NCBI GenBank assembly: GCA_017473105.1
Contig: JAFUNE010000008.1
Span: 1-64,000, forward strand
DNA length: 64,000 bases
Direction of reading: 5' to 3'
Source of the DNA: Bacilli bacterium
GTDB lineage: Bacteria; Bacillota_I; Bacilli_A; RF39; UBA660
The notes under the pieces were generated by a model. The model searched no databases. It saw only the letters and a program-made list of their open reading frames with translations, and was not told the DNA's origin. Positions 1 to 9,052 of this stretch are shown in pieces (the stretch's first letter is position 1; each line of letters opens with the position of its first letter). The position numbers were made by a program, and so were the translations under genes.

Positions 1-42
1 TGAAATGCACCCCTTATAGTAGACATCAATAAAAAAGAACAT
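1..42 (+). repeat. Left terminal inverted repeat of IS3-family element
   Basis: Aligned with the reverse complement of 1233-1274, 35 of 42 positions match. The inner 26 positions (17-42, beginning TAGTAGACATCAATAAAAAA) are identical and the mismatches cluster near the outer tip. Confidence 0.92.
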
Positions 43-89
43 TTCAAAGAATTATGATAGAATACACTTCCGAAAGGAGGTGTTTTCTT

Positions 90-380
90 ATGGCTAAAAA
101 AGGTCAAAAATTTGTTAAATTTACTGATGAAGAACGCACTGAAATTGTTGGAAAGTATTTATCTGGTAAATATGGATACCATTCCCTAGCTAACGAGTAT
201 GGAATAAGTTGGAAAACAGTGGAATCAATGGTTAGAAAATATCGAAAAACAGGTACTACCATTTCAGAACAAAAGGGTCGTTCAAAAGAAAAAGATTTAA
301 CTAAAGAGGATTATAAACAAAGATATGAAATATTAAAAAAATACCAGGCCTTCCTCAAGGCACAACGAGAGAAAAAGTAA
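90..380 (+). CDS. IS3-family transposase OrfA (helix-turn-helix)
   Basis: OrfA is the DNA-binding half of an IS3-type transposase. The 96-residue protein holds a helix-turn-helix around residues 15-50 (TDEERTEIVGKYLSG followed by HSLANEYGISWKTVESMVRK) and a basic C-terminal tail. I chose ATG 90 rather than an upstream ATG at 54 because AAAGGAGGTG (73-82) lies at the right distance before 90. The slippery run A AAA AAA at 335-341 is in the correct phase for a -1 shift into orfB, giving the OrfAB transposase. The stop at 378-380 yields OrfA alone, which in this family acts as an inhibitor. Confidence 0.9.
   Translation: MAKKGQKFVKFTDEERTEIVGKYLSGKYGYHSLANEYGISWKTVESMVRKYRKTGTTISEQKGRSKEKDLTKEDYKQRYEILKKYQAFLKAQREKK
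335..341 (+). other. Programmed -1 ribosomal frameshift site (A AAA AAA)
   Basis: Seven consecutive A bases are read as AAA AAA in the OrfA frame (codons 336-338 and 339-341). Slipping back one base moves the ribosome to the frame of OrfB, which is open from 329 onward. This is the arrangement known for IS3-family OrfAB fusion proteins. I did not establish a stimulatory downstream hairpin. Confidence 0.8.
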
Positions 381-421
381 CATTTATAAATTTATATAAA
401 GATAATTATAAACTTACTAAC

Positions 422-1213
422 ATGTGTGCCGTACTTAGTATAAGTCCAAAAACCTATTATAGGTATAGAAATAAGGAAGATCCTGATTATTACAACTACT
501 TGGTAATTAAAGAAATATTTGATGATTCTAAAGGTACATATGGATATCGTAGGATTGTTGATGGCCTACTCCAAAAATATGGTGTAGTTATGAATGGAAA
601 GAAGGTATTGAGAATAATGAAAAAATATAATTTAATGGCTGAATATATAAGAAAATCAAAGAAGAAAAATAAAAATGAAAGAATTGAAGATAATGTTAAA
701 CCGAATTTATTAAATAGAAATTTTACTACCGATAGACCTAATAAAGTATGGGATACAGATGTAACATATTTAATATTAAAAGGCTCTAGAGCATATTTAT
801 CTACAATAATAGATTTATACGATAGACATGTTGTAGCTTATAAGATATCTAAACGCAATGACAATAAATTAGTTATGGACACTTTAAATGAAGCTTTATC
901 AAAAGAAAAAGATGTATATGGACTTATCATTCACAGTGATCAAGGTTTCCAATATACATCTTATGAATACAAAGCTATATGTGAATCAAACGGAATAACT
1001 ATTTCGATGGCCCGAAAAGGTACTCCAATTGATGACTCTCCGATAGAAAGTTGGCATGCTCTTCTAAAAAAGGAAACTTTGTACAACAATAATATAACAT
1101 CTTTACAAGAATATATACAACTTGTAGAAGAATGGATATTATTTTATAACACAACTAGATTAAAGTCAAAAGTTAAGAAAAAGAGAAAAACTTACATAAA
1201 AAGAGAAAAATAA
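422..1213 (+). CDS. IS3-family transposase OrfB (DDE integrase domain)
   Basis: This is the catalytic half of the transposase, made mainly as the OrfAB frameshift product: its frame is open back to 329 and there is no ribosome binding site before ATG 422. Features in order are an HTH_21-type region with TYGYRRI (near residue 40), the integrase core with D in WDTDVTYL, D in HSDQGFQY and E in SPIESWHALLKKE, which together form the DDE triad. The last residues are unusually lysine-rich because the end of the frame overlaps a terminator-like hairpin, so the usual C-terminal proline/tyrosine motif of the family is missing. The core looks intact. Confidence 0.9.
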   Translation: MCAVLSISPKTYYRYRNKEDPDYYNYLVIKEIFDDSKGTYGYRRIVDGLLQKYGVVMNGKKVLRIMKKYNLMAEYIRKSKKKNKNERIEDNVKPNLLNRNFTTDRPNKVWDTDVTYLILKGSRAYLSTIIDLYDRHVVAYKISKRNDNKLVMDTLNEALSKEKDVYGLIIHSDQGFQYTSYEYKAICESNGITISMARKGTPIDDSPIESWHALLKKETLYNNNITSLQEYIQLVEEWILFYNTTRLKSKVKKKRKTYIKREK

Positions 1214-1227
1214 CTTTTTCTCTTTTT
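1198..1227 (+). terminator. Hairpin overlapping the orfB stop codon
   Basis: A perfect 13-bp stem of A-rich sequence and its complement flanks a TAAC loop that contains the orfB stop codon, and it ends in a T-run. It would terminate transposase transcription inside the element. Confidence 0.7.
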
Positions 1228-1232
1228 ATATA

Positions 1233-1274
1233 ATGTTCTTTTTTATTGATGTCTACTAATTAGGGTTCACATCA
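1233..1274 (-). repeat. Right terminal inverted repeat of IS3-family element
   Basis: This is the reverse complement partner of bases 1-42, with a perfect inner 26 bp. The tip ends in CA at 1273-1274. The next gene's stop codon begins 17 bp further on. Confidence 0.92.
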
Positions 1275-1291
1275 TTTTTGCAATTCTTAAA

Positions 1292-1825
1292 TTACTTATT
1301 TAACTTCATATAGATATCATCAATATTTTTATTATTATAAATACCTATATTGACATCTCTTTTATATTCTACAAAACCCAATTTTTTATATAGATTAATT
1401 GCTTTTTCATTATGTGAATAAACTGAAAGTTCAATATTTTCTAATTCTAATTCTTCAAAACAATATTTAATAAATCTTATAATAGATTCACTACCATAAT
1501 GTTTATTTTGCATAGATGGTGTTATACATATTGCAAATTCACCCAATTTATTTTTTATTTCTAATAATTCAATATTTCCAATAAACTTGTTTGAGCCTTT
1601 TTCAACCATAGAAAATACAATCTTTTTATTATTCAATTTATCTTCAATCCATTTTATTTCTTCATCATATGTAAAAGAACGATTTTTTAGAGAAATAAAT
1701 TTTGAAACTTCTGGATTATTTACCATTTTCAAATAATCATCAATTAAATCTTTGTCTATTTTTACAAAATATATATTATCAGATTCAAATATTATTTTAT
1801 TTTTAATTATATCCACAATTATCAC
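1292..1825 (-). CDS. GNAT-family N-acetyltransferase (RimJ/RimL-like)
   Basis: The 177-residue protein has the GNAT fold expected to transfer acetyl from acetyl-CoA to an amine. Visible landmarks are an N-terminal strand/helix region (residues 15-60), a degenerate acetyl-CoA-binding loop near residue 110 (NKHYGSES instead of the usual glycine-rich loop), and the C-terminal AINLYKKLGF motif typical of ribosomal-protein and small-molecule acetyltransferases. The substrate cannot be read from the sequence. The start is GTG; a second in-frame GTG lies three codons in and the ribosome binding site is weak. A TGATATAAT extended -10 (1837-1845) overlaps the end of the upstream nuclease gene, so it may be transcribed separately. 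Confidence 0.8.
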   Translation of the reverse strand: MIIVDIIKNKIIFESDNIYFVKIDKDLIDDYLKMVNNPEVSKFISLKNRSFTYDEEIKWIEDKLNNKKIVFSMVEKGSNKFIGNIELLEIKNKLGEFAICITPSMQNKHYGSESIIRFIKYCFEELELENIELSVYSHNEKAINLYKKLGFVEYKRDVNIGIYNNKNIDDIYMKLNK

Positions 1826-1842
1826 ATCTCATAATCATTATA

Positions 1843-2733
1843 TCATACTAATTCATATTCTCTAGCAATAATCCTACCATCTGAGCAAAATTCTATTATA
1901 TATTTATTATCCTGTTTGCAAATTATTATACCAACTGTTTTATTTTCATCTATAGTTTTGATATTCTTGTCAATATAATTCATATATACCATAATTTGAC
2001 CTATATGTTCCTTCTTCAGTTCAGTAACTTTCAATTCTACTACTACATAACATTTGTACTTTATATTGTAGAGAAGCAAATCAATATAATTATATCTATC
2101 ACCCAATTTAATTTTATATTCATTATCGATAAAAGTAAAACCACTACCTAGTTCCTTTAAAAAATATGGGATATCTTCTAGTATTAACTTTTGTAATACT
2201 TTTTCTGATATTACCTCATAATTATCATTGTTTTTAATTTTTATTAGATTAGGAACCAAATCACTAACATGTAGTTTTTCATGTTTAATTAACTTCTTTC
2301 TAGATTCAATCGGTAATCTTTTATATTCATTACTTTTAATTTTATCTTGCAGTTGTCTTTGAGTTAAATTATTGTCTCTGGCAATGTTTATATAATATAT
2401 TATTTCATCATAATCTTTAAACGATAATAACAATAGATAATGTGACCAAGTTAATTGTGTCAACATTGTTGTCACTTTTCCATTATTAAATACATTATAA
2501 AATTGTTTCATTCTAAACAAAGTTCTTTTATTATACTTTTTACCTACTTCTACAACTAATTTTTTAGAATATTCTTCTACAATATTATCTCCATATTTAC
2601 CACCGGCTTCAGTTAATAATTTACCAATTTCAAAATAGGTAATTACTTTATGTCTTTCTTTAGAATAATCTTTAACTTTTAAATATATTTCATTATCTAT
2701 TAATTTATTTTTTATCTCATTATAATAATTCAT
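1843..2733 (-). CDS. YhcG/DUF1016-family PD-(D/E)xK nuclease
   Basis: The 296-residue protein has the two parts of the DUF1016/YhcG family. The N-terminal part (about 1-150) has the LLTEAGGKYGD and LTWSHYLLLLS signatures. The C-terminal part is a PD-(D/E)xK nuclease fold (about 165-296) with YIDLLLYN giving the acidic residue, VVVELKV giving ExK, and GQIMVYM. It is a little shorter than usual members, which are often found near restriction or phage-defence loci. Here it starts 12 bp after comEC, with AAGGAGT as ribosome binding site, so it looks like a member of the competence operon. A role in processing or limiting incoming DNA is only an inference. Confidence 0.85.
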   Translation of the reverse strand: MNYYNEIKNKLIDNEIYLKVKDYSKERHKVITYFEIGKLLTEAGGKYGDNIVEEYSKKLVVEVGKKYNKRTLFRMKQFYNVFNNGKVTTMLTQLTWSHYLLLLSFKDYDEIIYYINIARDNNLTQRQLQDKIKSNEYKRLPIESRKKLIKHEKLHVSDLVPNLIKIKNNDNYEVISEKVLQKLILEDIPYFLKELGSGFTFIDNEYKIKLGDRYNYIDLLLYNIKYKCYVVVELKVTELKKEHIGQIMVYMNYIDKNIKTIDENKTVGIIICKQDNKYIIEFCSDGRIIAREYELV

Positions 2734-2745
2734 ATTTACTCCTTC

Positions 2746-4827
2746 CTATGGACCACAAGTCTCAATTATCAATTTATTATCAATCTTGATCATAATACTT
2801 CCTTGCTTGTCTGTTCTATAAATTTTTGAATTTTCTAATACATTTAATACTTCTTTATTTGGATGTCCATATCGATTATTTTCACCTACACTTATAATTG
2901 AATATTTTGGATTTATCACGTCAATAAAAGTTTTACTAGAACTTGTCTTACTACCATGATGACCAACTTTTAAAACATCTATATCCTGTAAATTATATTT
3001 TTCTATCAAAACTTCTTCTACATCTACTCCAGCATCACCCATAAATAAAAATTTATGATTATTAAGTTCTGTATAAATTACACTTGAATTATCATTTTCA
3101 TTGCCATAATCCCCATTATTCAAAAAATACAATTTATTTTTATCTATATTTAATTTCTTAATGCATGAATAATATGGTATTTTTTTCTTTTTTAAAACTT
3201 CGATTAAATCTTGTTCCAAATCATTAAACTCACCACAATTAAATATAACTTTTTCTACATTGAAATTATTTACTAGATTTATTGCTTCACCCATGTGATC
3301 ATAATCTCCATGAGTTAAAATTAAATAATCTATTCTCTTTAACCCAATACTTTTGAAAAAAGGAATAAGACTAGATATCATTAAATTATATTCATTATTT
3401 CTCTTTCTCCACTCTTCTTTTTCATAACTTACTTTACCACCAGTATCAATTAATATGCTTTTATTATTACTTAAAATAAGAGAACTATCTCCCTGAGAAA
3501 CATCCAAAAAATAAATATAATCGTTCTTATTAAAATTAAATCTTAAAAATAAAAAACAAATATAAACAAAGAAAACTAAAAATTTCTTTTTCTTGACAAA
3601 AACATAAAGTAAAACATAATAAATAATTATTTCATATAAATTCAAACTAGAAAAAACAAAAGAAATATTTATATATCGAGAAAAAAACAAAGAAATAATT
3701 TCCATAAATTTTGAAATATAATCAAGTAAAACAGCAAAATCACTAAATAAAAATGATATTAAAGATAAAGGGAATAAAACATAAGTAACTAAAGGAATAA
3801 AAATAAAATTACTAATAAAACCAATAATATTAATTTCATATGACAAATTAATAACCATAGGAAAACCAGCTAAAAAAGATATAAAACTAATCACAATAAG
3901 ACTTAAAAACCTATTTTTTATTTTATACTTTTCACTAAATAAAATAATAAAAAATGTAATAACAAATGATAATCTAAAGCCTATATTAAATATATAATTA
4001 GGATTTATTAATAATAAAATACATAAAGTTATATATAAAATATTTTTAGTTTTAACATTTAAATTAAAAATATGATTTAAACTATTTAAAATAAAAAAAA
4101 TTAATGCTCTTAACATTGATGGAGAAAAAGAAGAAATAAAAGAAAAGAATATTAAAAACAAAGATACTATTATTAAAGAAATAATTTCATTTAATTTAAA
4201 CTTATTTAATACAAAATATAAAATCGAAGAAAAAACAGAAATATGAAGAGCAGACAATGAAAACAAATGCGTTATCCCATTAATCCTATATCCATTATAA
4301 ACATCATTATCAATATAAAATGTTTCTCCTAATACAAAAGCATATAAGTATTCATTACTTAACTTTTTTATTCTCTTATATACATAATTTTTAATTTTAT
4401 AAAATATATTGCTATTTTGAGAAACCAATCCTATTCTATTTATCATAATTGTATACTTAACACCTTTATGATACAAATAATCTTTATAATTAAATAAATT
4501 AAAAATAGTATTATTTTTTGGAATAGATAAAATCCCAATAACATAAACTTTATCATTAAAATTATAATTAAAATTTTGTTTTTCCTCTAAAGAATTAAAA
4601 TAATATGTACCCACCAAATTTTCTTTAAAACTAATAGATAACTTATCTCCATCAATTTTATAATCATTTATTGTTAAAATAAATTCTTTATCATTTATAT
4701 TATATATACTTTTTGGAGCATAAAAATAAACATAAATTAAAACATACAATATAACAACAAATATTAAAATTAAATAAAAATAATCACACTGTAATATAAT
4801 CTTTAATCTTTTCAAAAATAGACTCAC
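2746..4827 (-). CDS. comEC: ComEC/Rec2 DNA-uptake channel with metallo-beta-lactamase domain
   Basis: ComEC is the inner-membrane channel through which single-stranded DNA enters during natural transformation. The 693-residue protein begins with membrane segments and a small extracytoplasmic domain. It continues into the multi-helix Competence domain (about 150-420) and ends with a metallo-beta-lactamase-like domain containing LDVSQGDSSLI, LTHGDYDHMGEA and KVGHHGSKTSS, the signature of the family's C-terminal nuclease-like domain. The predicted start is GTG, overlapping comEA by 44 bp; a TTG four codons downstream is an alternative. The gene lies immediately downstream of comEA as in other Firmicutes, but comEB is absent between them. 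Confidence 0.93.
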   Translation of the reverse strand: MSLFLKRLKIILQCDYFYLILIFVVILYVLIYVYFYAPKSIYNINDKEFILTINDYKIDGDKLSISFKENLVGTYYFNSLEEKQNFNYNFNDKVYVIGILSIPKNNTIFNLFNYKDYLYHKGVKYTIMINRIGLVSQNSNIFYKIKNYVYKRIKKLSNEYLYAFVLGETFYIDNDVYNGYRINGITHLFSLSALHISVFSSILYFVLNKFKLNEIISLIIVSLFLIFFSFISSFSPSMLRALIFFILNSLNHIFNLNVKTKNILYITLCILLLINPNYIFNIGFRLSFVITFFIILFSEKYKIKNRFLSLIVISFISFLAGFPMVINLSYEINIIGFISNFIFIPLVTYVLFPLSLISFLFSDFAVLLDYISKFMEIISLFFSRYINISFVFSSLNLYEIIIYYVLLYVFVKKKKFLVFFVYICFLFLRFNFNKNDYIYFLDVSQGDSSLILSNNKSILIDTGGKVSYEKEEWRKRNNEYNLMISSLIPFFKSIGLKRIDYLILTHGDYDHMGEAINLVNNFNVEKVIFNCGEFNDLEQDLIEVLKKKKIPYYSCIKKLNIDKNKLYFLNNGDYGNENDNSSVIYTELNNHKFLFMGDAGVDVEEVLIEKYNLQDIDVLKVGHHGSKTSSSKTFIDVINPKYSIISVGENNRYGHPNKEVLNVLENSKIYRTDKQGSIMIKIDNKLIIETCGP

Positions 4828-5452
4828 TTATCCCATTAACATTCATAATATCTTCAATTTTTAAAAAATTACCATTACTTTTTCTATACTCAAAAATTGC
4901 TTTTGCTTTAGATTCACCAATTCCATTTAAAGTATCAAGTTCTTCTACACTAGCAGTATTTATATTAATTTTATTATTATCTTTTTCAATTGAAATATTA
5001 TTATCACAAATCACTTCTTCACAAATACAAGGTTCAATGACATCAATTTTATCTTCTTTTTGAGCATTTTCTATTTCTTTATTAGTATATACTTTAACAA
5101 TATCTGAATCTTTTAAAACACCAGATAAATTCATATATAAAGTATTAGAATCCTTTACTAAACCACCAGCAATATTAATTGCATCTATTACCCTAGAACC
5201 CACATGTAATTTATAAACACCTGGTTTTTTTATAGCACCCTTAACATCAACAAAAATAAATTTCTCATCTTCATCACTAATTGTAGAAATAATTATATTA
5301 TCATTTAAAACAACATCTTCATTATTATTACTAATAACACTTATTTTATTATTTAAATAAAGAAAACAGATAATATTCAAAGCCAAATATAAACAAACTA
5401 TAAATATTTTCTTGTAATCTAACATTTTAATATAATCAACTATAAATTCCAT
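4784..5452 (-). CDS. comEA: ComEA, membrane-anchored DNA receptor for competence
   Basis: ComEA binds double-stranded DNA outside the membrane and passes it to ComEC. The 222-residue protein has one N-terminal membrane segment (about 14-33), an SLBB-type domain (about 67-115, with FVDVKGAIKKPGVY), a variable linker with several cysteines (CICEEVIC), and C-terminal helix-hairpin-helix motifs (about 162-222, beginning ININTASVEELDTLNGIG) that contact DNA. The start is ATG with AAAGGAGGAGT just upstream. It is the first gene of the comEA-comEC-nuclease cluster. Confidence 0.92.
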   Translation of the reverse strand: MEFIVDYIKMLDYKKIFIVCLYLALNIICFLYLNNKISVISNNNEDVVLNDNIIISTISDEDEKFIFVDVKGAIKKPGVYKLHVGSRVIDAINIAGGLVKDSNTLYMNLSGVLKDSDIVKVYTNKEIENAQKEDKIDVIEPCICEEVICDNNISIEKDNNKININTASVEELDTLNGIGESKAKAIFEYRKSNGNFLKIEDIMNVNGISESIFEKIKDYITV

Positions 5453-5511
5453 ACTCCTCCTTTCATATATTCCCTATATATATAATTAGTCATAACTTAT
5501 TAAAACACTAC

Positions 5512-5536
5512 AAAAAAAGAGAATTTCTTCTCTTTT
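5512..5536 (-). terminator. Rho-independent terminator after ABC exporter genes
   Basis: A 9-bp stem AAAAGAGAA/TTCTCTTTT with a 4-nt loop is followed on the minus strand by a run of T. It lies about 25 bp after the stop of the 591-residue ABC protein. Confidence 0.75.
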
Positions 5537-5558
5537 CATTAAAAAAGAAAACACTAAT

Positions 5559-7334
5559 TTATTTAATGTTTTCTTCATTTAAATCAAATTGACTACTATA
5601 AAGTTCATAATAGTAACCTTTATTTTTTAATAATTGTTTATGATTACCTATTTCAAGTATTTGACCATTTTTAAGAACAACAATTTTATCACTCTCGATT
5701 ATTGTTGAAAGTCTATGTGCGATAACAAGTGACGTTCTATCTTTAGTTAAATTACTCATTGAATGATTTATTAAATATTCAAGTCTCGTATCAACATTAC
5801 TAGTTGCTTCATCAAGAATCATTATCTGAGGGTCAGCAACAAGTGCTCTTGCAATAGTTAAAAGTTGTTTTTCTCCAGCTGAAATATTATTTGTTTCTTC
5901 ATTTATCTCAAAATTCAACTCACCTGGTAACCCCTCAATCATATGAAGTATTTTAGATTTTGAAAGTATATTTTCAAGTTTATTATTAGAAATTTTACTA
6001 TCAAAAACAATATTATCTTTAAGTGTTCCTTCAAATAACCATGTATCTTGTAAAACCATACTTATAAGTTTTCTATAAGAAGTTTTATCAATATCACGAA
6101 TACTTACTCCATCAATTAAAATCTTACCTTCATAATTATCATAAAATCCCATAAGCAAATTAACAATTGTTGTTTTACCAGCACCAGTTTTACCTACTAA
6201 CGCAATCTTTTCACCTTTATTAATAACTAAATTAAAATCCTTTAATACTGGTTTATTTTTTTCATAACCAAATGTTACATTTTGAAATTCAATAGAAGAA
6301 TTAAAAGTAATATCATCTATATAACCATTATCCTCTTCTTCAAAAGACAAAACTTCATTAATTCTATCAACTGAAGCAATAGCCATCTGTAAATTAGCAA
6401 CAACTTGAGCAATAGTATTCATTGGCTTATTAAAATCTTTCATATATTGTATAAATGATTGAATAGCACCAAGCCTTAAATCTCCATTTATAACTCTTAT
6501 AGCACCAATACAAACAATAATAATATAATTTATATTTCCTAAAGCTTTATTAAAAGGAACAGCAAGAGAACTATAAAAACTACTCTTAAATCCATATTCA
6601 GCAAGATTTTTACTTTCTTCATTAAACTTTAAACTAAAATACTCTTCTTCACTAAAAGATTTAATTACATCATTATTGGTAACACTCTCTTCTACAAATG
6701 AATTAACATTCCCTATAGCTTTTTGATTTAATTCAAAATAATTTTGTGTTTTATTAACGATAATAGATAATAAAATATAAGTAATTGGAATAACTGTAAT
6801 AGTAAGAAGTGCAAGAAATGCATCAAGAACAAACATCATTATTACAACGCCAAATATTAAAGAAAAATTATAAACTAAATCTGGAATTATTTGCGTAATA
6901 TTATCACACAGTCTCTCTACATCATTAGTTATCTTACTAATAATATCTCCCTTTTTAGTTTTATCTAATTTAGATAACTTAATCTTGTTAATTTTAGAAA
7001 CTAATTTACGTCTTAAATCATACCCAATCTTTTGACCTAGTTCACTTGATAAATAACTTTTGTAATAAGTACAAATTGCATTTAAAACATAACAAGCTAG
7101 TACAATAACTAAAATTTTAAATATATAACTCATATCAAATGCAAGTTCATTTATATATGAATCATATAAACTATCTGTAGCAAGTCCTAAAAAATATGGA
7201 GCTATAGAATTAAAAATAGCAGCCAAAATACAAATAATTACAATCCAAACATAAGACTTCTTATAATCTTTAGTAATATTTTGTACTTTTTTAAACATTT
7301 CTATAACGGAAGGTTTATCTACATTCTTTTTCAT
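5559..7334 (-). CDS. ABC exporter half-transporter, catalytic NBD with altered signature
   Basis: This is a type I ABC exporter half (591 residues): six membrane helices (about 25-310) followed by a nucleotide-binding domain. The NBD has Walker A GKTGAGKTT, Walker B IMILDEATSNVD with the catalytic glutamate, and an H-loop (VIAHRLST), but its signature is ISAGEKQ rather than LSGGQ. The partner gene upstream shows the complementary pattern, so the two should form an asymmetric heterodimer of the LmrCD/BmrCD/TM287-288 kind. The start at 7334 is supported by GGGAGGT; it leaves 1 nt after the partner's stop. The substrate is unknown; multidrug or lipid-like export is typical. Confidence 0.92.
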   Translation of the reverse strand: MKKNVDKPSVIEMFKKVQNITKDYKKSYVWIVIICILAAIFNSIAPYFLGLATDSLYDSYINELAFDMSYIFKILVIVLACYVLNAICTYYKSYLSSELGQKIGYDLRRKLVSKINKIKLSKLDKTKKGDIISKITNDVERLCDNITQIIPDLVYNFSLIFGVVIMMFVLDAFLALLTITVIPITYILLSIIVNKTQNYFELNQKAIGNVNSFVEESVTNNDVIKSFSEEEYFSLKFNEESKNLAEYGFKSSFYSSLAVPFNKALGNINYIIIVCIGAIRVINGDLRLGAIQSFIQYMKDFNKPMNTIAQVVANLQMAIASVDRINEVLSFEEEDNGYIDDITFNSSIEFQNVTFGYEKNKPVLKDFNLVINKGEKIALVGKTGAGKTTIVNLLMGFYDNYEGKILIDGVSIRDIDKTSYRKLISMVLQDTWLFEGTLKDNIVFDSKISNNKLENILSKSKILHMIEGLPGELNFEINEETNNISAGEKQLLTIARALVADPQIMILDEATSNVDTRLEYLINHSMSNLTKDRTSLVIAHRLSTIIESDKIVVLKNGQILEIGNHKQLLKNKGYYYELYSSQFDLNEENIK

Positions 7335-7335
7335 A

Positions 7336-9042
7336 CTATACCTCCCTCTTTTGTGACTCAATAAATTCTTTAAATACATTACTTGATTTACTAAGTTCTT
7401 TATATGTACCTATAGAATCTATTTGACCTTCATTAATAACAATAATTCTATCACTATTTTGAATAGTACCTACTCTTTGAGTAATTAAAATAACCATTTT
7501 ATCACTATAATTTTTTTGAATAGAATCACGAATTCTTTTATCTGTAATATAATCAACAGCACTAAACGAATCATCAAAAAGTAAACATTCTCCACCACTA
7601 ACTAATGCTCTTGCAATAGACATTCTTTGTTTTTGTCCACCAGACAAATTAACAGCAGATTGTTCAACTTTATAATCATACCCTTCATCTTTATTATCTA
7701 CAAAATCTTTAATTGCAGCGCTACTCATAGCACCATCTAATTCCCTTGAATTATATTTATTGCCAAAAGACAAATTTTCTTTAACTGAACCTTTAAACAA
7801 CAAAGTTTTTTGAGGAGTATATGCAAAAATATCTCTTAATGATTCTAAATCATATTCCTTAATATCTATTCCATTAATTAAAATATCACCTTTTGTTGCA
7901 TCTAAATGTCTTAAAAGTAAATTAACTATTGTAGTTTTACCACTCGCAGAAGAACCAATTATTCCAATTTTCTCTCCTTTTGATATTCTAAAACTAATAT
8001 CTTTTAACATATCATTTTTTGCATTTTCATATCTAAAATATACATTTTTAAATTCAATACTTTCTAAGCTATCTAACTTAATTTTACCTTTATTTTGAAT
8101 ACTAACTTCTTCATTTAACACTTCATTAATTCTCTTAAATGAAACAAGTACTCTAGGAATATTAAGTATAATAACAAGCAACATTAAAAAACTCATAAGA
8201 ACAGTTGCCATATATTGAATAAATGCCATCATAGCACCAATCTCTAAACTACCATTTGTCATATATCCAGGAGACACATAAACAATAACAATTGTTGCTA
8301 AATTTATAATTAAAATCATCATTGGTTGAACTAAATATACTATTTTATTTACAAAAATATTTATTTTTTTATTTTCATTATTTATTTTATCAAAACGTTT
8401 CTTAAAATAACTCTCTTTATTAAATGCCTTAATTACTCTAAGTCCAGATAATATTTCTCTTGATATAGCATTTAATCTATCAAGTAGTTTTTGTAAAATT
8501 TCAAACTTTTTATAAACAAAAGAGAATATAATAATAACACCAATCATCAAAATACTAACAGCACAAAGTACTATTGGAGCAAGAGATGGAGACGTTCTAT
8601 ATCCCATTAAAGCAGCACCAAATCCCATAATTGGAGCAAATAATATAAGTCTTAACCCAAAAGAAAATGTAGATGTTATATTACTTACATTATTAGTACT
8701 TCTTGTTATTAAAGTAGAAGCACCAAATTTATCAATTTCTCTTTTACTAAATGAATTTATTTTATTATATAAAGCTTTTCTTATATTGTATCCATATTGA
8801 TTAGAAAATTTACTAGCAGAATAAACAACTAAAATATTTGAAATTAATCCAACTATAGCAACAACAATCATTTTAAATGTTTCACTATATATAAAACTAG
8901 TATTTGCAGCAGAAATACCTGTATCAACAACATTACTCATTATAGATGGTAAATAAAGTTCACACGCAACTTGAACAATAGAAAAAATAACCATTAATAA
9001 CAAATATTGTCTTAACCCTTTCATTAATTTCAACATTTTCAT
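7336..9042 (-). CDS. ABC exporter half-transporter with degenerate catalytic site
   Basis: This is the partner half of the exporter (568 residues), with six membrane helices (about 10-300) and an NBD. It has a normal Walker A (GSSASGKTT) and canonical signature LSGGQKQR, but Walker B reads CLLFDDSFSAVD, with aspartate where the catalytic glutamate should be, and the H-loop is ILITQRVGT, with Gln replacing His. These are the hallmarks of the degenerate site in heterodimeric exporters, so this subunit contributes the good signature while its partner supplies the good glutamate and histidine. It starts 10 bp after hemW, with GAGGT as ribosome binding site. Confidence 0.92.
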   Translation of the reverse strand: MKMLKLMKGLRQYLLLMVIFSIVQVACELYLPSIMSNVVDTGISAANTSFIYSETFKMIVVAIVGLISNILVVYSASKFSNQYGYNIRKALYNKINSFSKREIDKFGASTLITRSTNNVSNITSTFSFGLRLILFAPIMGFGAALMGYRTSPSLAPIVLCAVSILMIGVIIIFSFVYKKFEILQKLLDRLNAISREILSGLRVIKAFNKESYFKKRFDKINNENKKINIFVNKIVYLVQPMMILIINLATIVIVYVSPGYMTNGSLEIGAMMAFIQYMATVLMSFLMLLVIILNIPRVLVSFKRINEVLNEEVSIQNKGKIKLDSLESIEFKNVYFRYENAKNDMLKDISFRISKGEKIGIIGSSASGKTTIVNLLLRHLDATKGDILINGIDIKEYDLESLRDIFAYTPQKTLLFKGSVKENLSFGNKYNSRELDGAMSSAAIKDFVDNKDEGYDYKVEQSAVNLSGGQKQRMSIARALVSGGECLLFDDSFSAVDYITDKRIRDSIQKNYSDKMVILITQRVGTIQNSDRIIVINEGQIDSIGTYKELSKSSNVFKEFIESQKREV

Positions 9043-9052
9043 ATCTTAAACC

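Larger units (their letters stand above)
1..1274 (+). mobile_element. Complete IS3-family insertion sequence
   Basis: The element is bounded by 42-bp imperfect inverted repeats (1-42 and 1233-1274), starts with TG and ends with CA as IS3-family ends do, and carries overlapping orfA/orfB joined by an A-run. Matching the right repeat to the left places the left tip exactly at base 1, so any target-site duplication on that side lies outside the window. It sits 17 bp beyond the stop codon of the neighbouring acetyltransferase gene and does not break it. The TYGYRRI-type OrfB resembles the IS150/IS3 subgroups, but I cannot assign the subgroup without a search. Both frames are open and the catalytic triad is present, so it may be active. 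Confidence 0.93.

Noticed and set aside
1292..2733. Phage-defence island around the YhcG-type nuclease
   Set aside because: There is no methyltransferase, helicase or toxin neighbour; the gene is coupled to comEC instead.
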